From the NCBI RefSeq assembly GCF_013409205.1, contig NZ_JACCAE010000001.1, forward strand, positions 2,418,001 to 2,482,000: a DNA stretch of 64,000 nucleotides. Direction: 5' to 3'. Position numbers and translations under genes: made by a program. Positions 58,998 to 64,000 of this stretch are shown piece by piece (positions within the stretch are counted from its first letter, which is position 1; every line of letters begins with the position of its first letter). This stretch comes from Janibacter cremeus (GTDB taxonomy: Bacteria > Actinomycetota > Actinomycetes > Actinomycetales > Dermatophilaceae). A model generated the notes under the pieces. That model saw only the letters and a list, made by a program, of their open reading frames with translations. It had not been told where the DNA came from and did no database searches.

Positions 58998-60206
58998 ATG
59001 GACACCTCGACACCGCACCCAGCCCAGCCCTCCGTCGCGACCTCGTCGGTGCTGCCGACCGATGCCTCCACGCGGGGCCTCTCGGCGTGGGCGGACATCG
59101 ACCTCACGGCGATCAGCGACAACGTCGCCCAGCTCGCCCGTCTAGCGGGCGATGCCGACGTCATGGCCGTGATCAAGGGCGATGCCTATGGTCACGGGCT
59201 CGTGCCGGTCGCCCACGCTGCCCTCGCCGGAGGCGCCACGTACCTCGCGATCGCCCAGCTGTCCGAGGCGTTGGCCGCCCGGGCCGCGGGCGTCACCGCG
59301 CCCGTGCTCACCTGGCTCTTCCCGCCGGGGGCGGACCTTGCGGCCGCGATCCGTGCCGACCTGACCCTTTCCGCTGGCGCCCCGTGGGCGCTGGCCGAGA
59401 TCGCCGCGGCAGCCCGCGAGGTCGGCTCGACGGCTCGGATCCACATCAAGGCCGACACCGGTCTGGGCCGCGGGGGCGCCTGGGCGGGCGACCTCGCGGC
59501 GATGTTCGCCGACGCGACCCGGCTCGAGGCCGAGGGGGTCGTCGACGTCGAGGGGATCTTCTCCCACTTCGCCTGCGCGGACGTCCCGGGGCACCCCTCC
59601 GTGCGGGCCCAGCAGGAGACCTTCGTGGCGGTGCTCGCCGATGCCGAGCGGGTCGGGCTGCGTCCGGGCCTGCGCCACCTGTCCAACTCCGCGGCCACGC
59701 TGACCAACCCGTCCGCACGGTTCGACATGGTGCGCCCCGGTGTCTCGATCTACGGACTGTCCCCGGTGCCCGACATCGGCGGGCCCACCCACTTCGGGCT
59801 GCGCGAGGCGATGCGGGTGACTGCCCGCCTGATCAATGTCAAGGCCTCGGCCGCCGGGCAGGGCATCTCCTACGGCCACCAGTACACGACGAAGGGGGAG
59901 ACCCGTCTGGGCCTCGTCCCGCTCGGCTACGCGGACGGCATCCCGCGTCACGCGGGCAATGTCGGACCCGTGCTCGCCGACGGCCGGCAGCTCACGGTGG
60001 CCGGTCGGGTGTGCATGGACCAGTTCGTCCTCGACCTCGGGCCCGACAGCACCGCTGTCGCCGGCGACGAGGTCGTCCTCATCGGCCGTGAGGCCGACGG
60101 GGAGCCGACGGCCCAGGACTGGGCCGCCGCGATCGACACGATCAACTACGAGATCGTCACCCGGCTCGGGGCCCGCGTCCCGCGCCGCTACCTGGGAGCA
60201 CGCTGA
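58998..60206 (+). CDS. alr: alanine racemase
   Basis: PLP enzyme making D-alanine for peptidoglycan. The 402-residue protein has the PLP lysine in VMAVIKGDAYGHGL near residue 60, IKADTGLGRGG, the Tyr-bearing GISYGHQYTTKGE, and GRVCMDQFVLDLG. The first 28 residues are a Ser/Thr-rich extension. TAGACT at 58980-58985 is a -10 candidate. It heads a tightly packed set, overlapping the next gene by 1 bp. Confidence 0.95.
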   Translation: MDTSTPHPAQPSVATSSVLPTDASTRGLSAWADIDLTAISDNVAQLARLAGDADVMAVIKGDAYGHGLVPVAHAALAGGATYLAIAQLSEALAARAAGVTAPVLTWLFPPGADLAAAIRADLTLSAGAPWALAEIAAAAREVGSTARIHIKADTGLGRGGAWAGDLAAMFADATRLEAEGVVDVEGIFSHFACADVPGHPSVRAQQETFVAVLADAERVGLRPGLRHLSNSAATLTNPSARFDMVRPGVSIYGLSPVPDIGGPTHFGLREAMRVTARLINVKASAAGQGISYGHQYTTKGETRLGLVPLGYADGIPRHAGNVGPVLADGRQLTVAGRVCMDQFVLDLGPDSTAVAGDEVVLIGREADGEPTAQDWAAAIDTINYEIVTRLGARVPRRYLGAR

Positions 60207-61375
60207 TGGGCCGGACCGACACGAACCCGAGCGGCAAGGAGCCGACGACCAGGAGCGCCGGCCGGGCTGCGGCCACCGGCGTGGGGCTCGCCGCCGCGCT
60301 CATCGGAGGTGTCGCGGTCGCGGGGGCCGGTCTCGCGGGCCGCAGCGCGGCGCGGCGCTCGCGCGAGCACGCCGTCACCGCCCCCGACAAGGTGCACGTC
60401 TTCCCCTTCGAGGCCGACAAGGTCCTCGCGGTGCCTGCCAACGACGGCGTCGTGCTGCACGTGGAGGTCGACGAGCCGCAGGGGTGGGCCGGCAGCGGCC
60501 GTCCGACCGTCGTCCTCGTCCACGGTTTCGTGCTCAACCTCAGCTCCTGGACCCACCAGCGCCGCGAGCTCGTCGACGCCGGGTACCGCGTGGTCAGCTA
60601 CGACCAGCGCAACCACGGCCGCTCCGAGCACGGCGACCTCGCCGCCTGCACCATCGACCAGCTCGGCAAGGACCTGCGGGCCGTGGTCGACGCGACGAGC
60701 CCGGAGGGCGACCTCGTGCTCGTCGGCCACTCCATGGGCGGCATGACGATCATGAGCTTCGCCGGGCGCTACCAGCGGCTGACCCGTGACCGGGTCGTCG
60801 GCGCTGCGCTCCTCGCGACGAGCGCCGGCGGGGACAGCCTCGTCCAGCTCGGTCTCGGTCAGCGATTCGACCGCATCATCGCCGCACTCGGACCCGGCGT
60901 CCTGGGCAACCTCTCCAACCGCGACGGACTGTGGGGCAGCGCCCGGGCAGCGGGGCGGGGCGTCGAGTCATGGGCGGTGCAGAAGTACGCCTTCGGCTCT
61001 CAGATGCCCAAGGACCTGTTGCGGCAGGTGGCGACGATGGTCTTCGGTACCCGACTGGACACCATCGGCGCCTTCCTGCCCGAGCTGGACACCCTCGACA
61101 TCCGCGAGGCGTTGCCGGCCCTCGTGGAGACACCGGTGCTCATCGTCGCCGGGTCCCGCGACATCCTGACCCCACCGGCGCACAGCGACCGGCTCGCCGA
61201 GGCGCTGCCGGCCGCGGAGCTCATCGTCGTCCCCGGGGTGGGCCACGTACTCCAGTTGGAGCGCCCCGGTGCCGTCACCGACGCGATCTTCGGCCTGCTC
61301 GAACGACCGCACGGCCAGGACGCCGAGCGGGATGCGCAGCGGGCGAAGGGAGCCGTCCGGGAGGAGTCGGCATGA
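60206..61375 (+). CDS. alpha/beta hydrolase with N-terminal hydrophobic segment
   Basis: A 389-residue serine hydrolase. The N-terminus has a hydrophobic, Gly/Ala-rich helix (GVGLAAALIGGVAVAGAG) that may anchor it in the membrane. The fold shows VVLVHGFVLNLSSW, YDQRNHGRS, the nucleophile in VLVGHSMGGMT, an Asp in GSRDILTPP and the His in VPGVGHVLQLE. It is consistently found between alr and tsaE in actinobacteria; substrate unknown. Confidence 0.9.
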   Translation: MGRTDTNPSGKEPTTRSAGRAAATGVGLAAALIGGVAVAGAGLAGRSAARRSREHAVTAPDKVHVFPFEADKVLAVPANDGVVLHVEVDEPQGWAGSGRPTVVLVHGFVLNLSSWTHQRRELVDAGYRVVSYDQRNHGRSEHGDLAACTIDQLGKDLRAVVDATSPEGDLVLVGHSMGGMTIMSFAGRYQRLTRDRVVGAALLATSAGGDSLVQLGLGQRFDRIIAALGPGVLGNLSNRDGLWGSARAAGRGVESWAVQKYAFGSQMPKDLLRQVATMVFGTRLDTIGAFLPELDTLDIREALPALVETPVLIVAGSRDILTPPAHSDRLAEALPAAELIVVPGVGHVLQLERPGAVTDAIFGLLERPHGQDAERDAQRAKGAVREESA

Positions 61376-61857
61376 CGCTGGTGCTGCCCGACGCCGACGC
61401 GACCGTCGACGTCGGTCGACGACTCGCCGGACTGCTGCGCGCCGGTGACCTCGTCGTGCTCACCGGTGGTCTCGGCGCCGGCAAGACCACCTTCACCCGC
61501 GGCCTGGGAGACGGTCTGGGCGTGCGTGGGCCGGTGACCTCGCCGACCTTCGTCATCGCCCGGATCCACCCCTCGCTCGTCGGTGGCCCCGAGCTGGTCC
61601 ACGCGGACGCCTACCGCCTCGGGGGGATCGCGGAGCTGGACGACCTCGACCTCGAGATGGATCTCGACGACGCCGTGACGGTCGTCGAGTGGGGTGCCGG
61701 CCTGGCGGAGGGCCTGACCGAGGACCGCCTGGAGGTCACCCTCGTCGCCGACCCGGCGACCGAGGAGCGCACCATGGAGGTGCAGGCCGTCGGCCCCCGG
61801 TGGGACGGCATCGCGATCGAGGCGCTGCTGGCGACCGGCGAAGGGAGCAGGGGATGA
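61372..61857 (+). CDS. tsaE: tRNA t6A synthesis ATPase TsaE
   Basis: A 161-residue P-loop ATPase supporting the TsaB-TsaD complex in making t6A37 of ANN-decoding tRNAs. LTGGLGAGKTTFTRGLG near residue 31 is Walker A; TSPTFVIARIH and HADAYRLGG are family motifs, and VVEWGAGL follows. It overlaps the upstream hydrolase and downstream tsaB by 4 bp each (ATGA), so translation is coupled. Confidence 0.95.
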   Translation: MTLVLPDADATVDVGRRLAGLLRAGDLVVLTGGLGAGKTTFTRGLGDGLGVRGPVTSPTFVIARIHPSLVGGPELVHADAYRLGGIAELDDLDLEMDLDDAVTVVEWGAGLAEGLTEDRLEVTLVADPATEERTMEVQAVGPRWDGIAIEALLATGEGSRG

Positions 61858-62570
61858 GGGTCCTGGCGATGGACACGGCCACCTCGGCCATCACCGTGGC
61901 CGTGCACGACGGTGAGCAGGTCCTCGACGTCCGCAACACGGTCGACCCCCGCCGGCACACCGAGCTGCTGGCCCCGCTGCTCATCGAGGTCATGGAGGCG
62001 GCCGGCACTGCTCCCGATGAGGTCACCCACGTGGCCGTCGGTACCGGCCCGGGACCCTTCACCGGCCTGCGCGTCGGGCTCGTCACCGCGCAGACGTTCG
62101 CCCACGCCCGCGGTGTCCCCGTGCGCGGGGTGTGTTCGCTCGATGCCCTGGCGTCCGCAGCAGCGGCCGGTGGCCATAAGGGTGAGCTGCTCGTGGCCAC
62201 GGACGCCCGTCGCAAGGAGGTCTACTGGGCCCGCTACCGCTGCGCAGGGGGGAGTGCAGAAGCCCTCACCGACCCCGCAGTGGACAAGCCCGCCGAGGTG
62301 CCCGAGGCGGTCCGCGAGCTGCCCACCGCCGGGCGCGGGCCGCTTCTCTACCCGGAGCTGTTGCCGCACACCGTCGACCTGCTCGACGTCGATGCGGGGG
62401 CGCTGGCAACACTGGCGGTCCGACGCATCGCCACCGGCACGGACATGCCGGTCGAGCCCCTCTACCTGCGCCGTCCCGATGCCGCCGCGCCCGCGGCCCC
62501 GAAATCGGCCACACCACGCCAGCAGCAGCGACGCCGTCGCGACCAGCAGCAAGCGCAGGCACAGCAGTGA
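61854..62570 (+). CDS. tsaB: tRNA t6A synthesis protein TsaB
   Basis: A 238-residue ASKHA-fold scaffold that holds TsaD and TsaE. MRVLAMDTATSAITVAV opens the fold; VGTGPGPFTGLRVGLVTA and LVATDARRKEVYWARY are typical. The last 25 residues are an odd Ala, Gln and Arg-rich tail ([18 protein letters not shown]), absent from most TsaB proteins. Overlaps tsaE and rimI by 4 bp each. Confidence 0.94.
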   Translation: MRVLAMDTATSAITVAVHDGEQVLDVRNTVDPRRHTELLAPLLIEVMEAAGTAPDEVTHVAVGTGPGPFTGLRVGLVTAQTFAHARGVPVRGVCSLDALASAAAAGGHKGELLVATDARRKEVYWARYRCAGGSAEALTDPAVDKPAEVPEAVRELPTAGRGPLLYPELLPHTVDLLDVDAGALATLAVRRIATGTDMPVEPLYLRRPDAAAPAAPKSATPRQQQRRRRDQQQAQAQQ

Positions 62571-63043
62571 GCGCCACCATGACGACCACCGTGCGCGAGA
62601 TCCGCTGGCAGGACCTCGAGGTACTCGCGGGCCTGGAGGTCGAGCTCTTCGGCGACGAGGCATGGAGCCTCGCCTCGTGGTGGAGCGAGCTCGCCGGACG
62701 CCCCCGTCGCGAGTACCTCCTCGCCGAGGACGAAGGGGGAGTGATCGGCTACGCCGGGCTCGACCATGGCGGCGAGGTCAGCGACGTCATGACCATCGCC
62801 GTCCTGCCCCGGACCCGCCGCACCGGCCTGGGGCGCCGGCTCCTCGAGGAGCTCGTCGACCGCTCCGTCCGGGCGGGTGCGCAGCGTCTCCTGCTCGAGG
62901 TCCGTGAGGACAATGCGGCCGCCCGCAAGCTCTACGCAGCCCGTGGCTTCGAGCTGCTGGCGACCCGGCGCGGCTACTACCCGGACGGGCGGGACGCCCT
63001 CGTCCTCGCCCTCGACCTGACCCACGAAGGGACATCGGCATGA
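62567..63043 (+). CDS. rimI: ribosomal protein bS18-alanine N-acetyltransferase
   Basis: A 158-residue GNAT acetyltransferase. [20 protein letters not shown] opens the fold, and the acetyl-CoA loop is [16 protein letters not shown] near residue 84; [23 protein letters not shown] is the C-terminal signature. The GTG overlaps the tsaB stop; an ATG 12 bp on is an alternative. RimI is usually encoded between tsaB and tsaD. In some actinobacteria it acetylates other N-termini. Confidence 0.93.
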   Translation: MSATMTTTVREIRWQDLEVLAGLEVELFGDEAWSLASWWSELAGRPRREYLLAEDEGGVIGYAGLDHGGEVSDVMTIAVLPRTRRTGLGRRLLEELVDRSVRAGAQRLLLEVREDNAAARKLYAARGFELLATRRGYYPDGRDALVLALDLTHEGTSA

Positions 63044-64000
63044 GCGGCGCAGCGACCGAGCAACCCCTGGTGCTGGGCATCGAGACCTCGTGCGACGAGA
63101 CCGGCGTGGGCATCGTGCGCGGCACCGATCTGCTCGTGGACGCCATCGCCTCGAGCGTCGACGAGCACGCGCGCTTCGGCGGGGTCGTGCCCGAGGTCGC
63201 CTCGCGCGCCCACCTCGAGGCCATGGTGCCGACGATCGAGCGGGCCTGCCGGGAGGCAGGGGTCGCGCTGTCCGACCTCGACGGGATCGCGGTGACCGCC
63301 GGGCCCGGTCTGGCCGGCGCGCTCATGGTCGGCGTCGCCTCCGCCAAGGCGCTGTCGGTCGCCCTGGGCGTCCCGCTCTACGGGGTCAACCACCTCGCCA
63401 GCCACGTCGCCGTCGACATCGTCGAGCACGGACCGCTGCCGGAGCCGACGATGGCCATGCTCGTCAGTGGCGGCCACTCATCCCTCCTGCTCGTCCCGGA
63501 CGTCACCCACGACATCCGCAGCCTCGGGTCGACGATCGACGACGCGGCCGGGGAGGCCTTCGACAAGGTCGCCCGCGTGCTCGGGCTGCCCTTCCCCGGC
63601 GGACCGCACATCGACCGCGTCTCGAGCGACGGGCAGATCACGATCGACTTCCCGCGGGGTCTGACCAGCCGCAAGGACATGGAGCGCCACCGCTTCGACT
63701 TCTCCTTCTCCGGGCTGAAGACCGCCGTGACCCGGTGGGTGGAGGCCGAGCAGGCAGCCGGTCGGGACATCCCGGTCGCGGACGTCGCGGCGTCCTTCCA
63801 GGAGGCGGTCACCGACGTGCTCACCCGCAAGGCGGTGCTCGCCTGCCGTGAGCACGATGTCGCCGCCCTGCAGGTCGGTGGCGGAGTCGCCGCCAACTCC
63901 CGACTGCGGGAGATGGCCCGGCAGCGGTGCGAGAAGGCGGGGATCGCCCTTCGCGTCCCACGGCGTAACCTGTGCACGGACAACGGCGCGATGGTCGCCA
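63040..64000 (+). CDS. tsaD: tRNA N6-adenosine threonylcarbamoyltransferase (partial, 3' end off the window)
   Basis: The first 320 codons are present; the window ends within the gene. [16 protein letters not shown] opens the fold, and the metal site is [12 protein letters not shown] near residue 113 (HxxxH). [35 protein letters not shown] and [13 protein letters not shown] follow in order. It transfers the threonylcarbamoyl group to A37 of tRNA. It overlaps rimI by 4 bp. Confidence 0.96.
   Translation, partial: MSGAATEQPLVLGIETSCDETGVGIVRGTDLLVDAIASSVDEHARFGGVVPEVASRAHLEAMVPTIERACREAGVALSDLDGIAVTAGPGLAGALMVGVASAKALSVALGVPLYGVNHLASHVAVDIVEHGPLPEPTMAMLVSGGHSSLLLVPDVTHDIRSLGSTIDDAAGEAFDKVARVLGLPFPGGPHIDRVSSDGQITIDFPRGLTSRKDMERHRFDFSFSGLKTAVTRWVEAEQAAGRDIPVADVAASFQEAVTDVLTRKAVLACREHDVAALQVGGGVAANSRLREMARQRCEKAGIALRVPRRNLCTDNGAMVA

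Overview
The window is very G+C-rich, densely packed, bacterial chromosomal DNA. Gene content and order point to an actinobacterium: rpfB, mycothiol conjugate amidase (mca), CGNR and DUF501 proteins, GTG starts, ATGA/GTGA stop-start overlaps and many leaderless promoters. The order metG-tatD-rpfB-rsmA-ispE, glmU-prs-rplY-pth-mfd-mazG-eno-ftsB-DUF501-ppx, cbs-metB-greA-DUF4307-mca-hlyIII-uppS and glmS-acpS-nnrDE-alr-tsaE-tsaB-rimI-tsaD matches the conserved actinobacterial backbone known from Mycobacterium. An Intrasporangiaceae-like genus is my guess; no 16S gene is present to test it.

Layout. 1-6253: translation, cell-wall and isoprenoid housekeeping (metG end, tatD, rpfB, rsmA, ispE, an Uup-type ABC-F protein). 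6255-8524: MarR and TetR regulators, trans-aconitate methyltransferase, tRNA-Gln. 8559-9472: an accessory patch with an unknown membrane protein and the stump of a TOPRIM gene. 9473-13159: amino-sugar and PRPP genes (nagA, glmU, prs). 13372-15043: a divergent CGNR regulator and EamA exporter. 15228-26944: rplY to ppx, interrupted by a polysaccharide pyruvyl transferase-like gene. 26944-28765: an accessory spot with an IS630-family element abutting ppx, tRNA-Leu and a frameshifted HNH endonuclease. 28897-34451: a peptide/nickel-type ABC importer. 34454-38012: an iron-regulated siderophore-interacting protein and reverse transsulfuration (cbs, cystathionine gamma-synthase/lyase). 38115-52450: envelope, redox and stress genes (BI-1, SLH amidase, SGNH hydrolase, dienoyl-CoA reductase, msrA, greA, mca, hlyIII, short-chain prenyl synthase, phoH2, a secreted lytic transglycosylase-like protein). 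52479-64000: coaA, glmS, acpS, nnrDE, alr and the t6A genes tsaE-tsaB-tsaD.

How the genes work together. Peptidoglycan precursor supply (nagA, glmS, glmU, alr) lies alongside wall remodelling (rpfB, amidase, transglycosylase). tsaE, tsaB and tsaD make the t6A tRNA modification. Eight genes have a -10 hexamer 6-7 nt before the start codon, which suggests leaderless transcripts.

The most unusual signal is a short word. CGAAGGGG (usually CGAAGGGGG) occurs at least 38 times by hand count, on both strands about equally, in coding and non-coding DNA. Inverted pairs of it form the stems of three terminators. This resembles the distribution of DNA uptake sequences in other bacteria. It could also reflect codon-pair preference, so it is offered as a hypothesis. 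No CRISPR array, rRNA operon, prophage or replication origin was seen.
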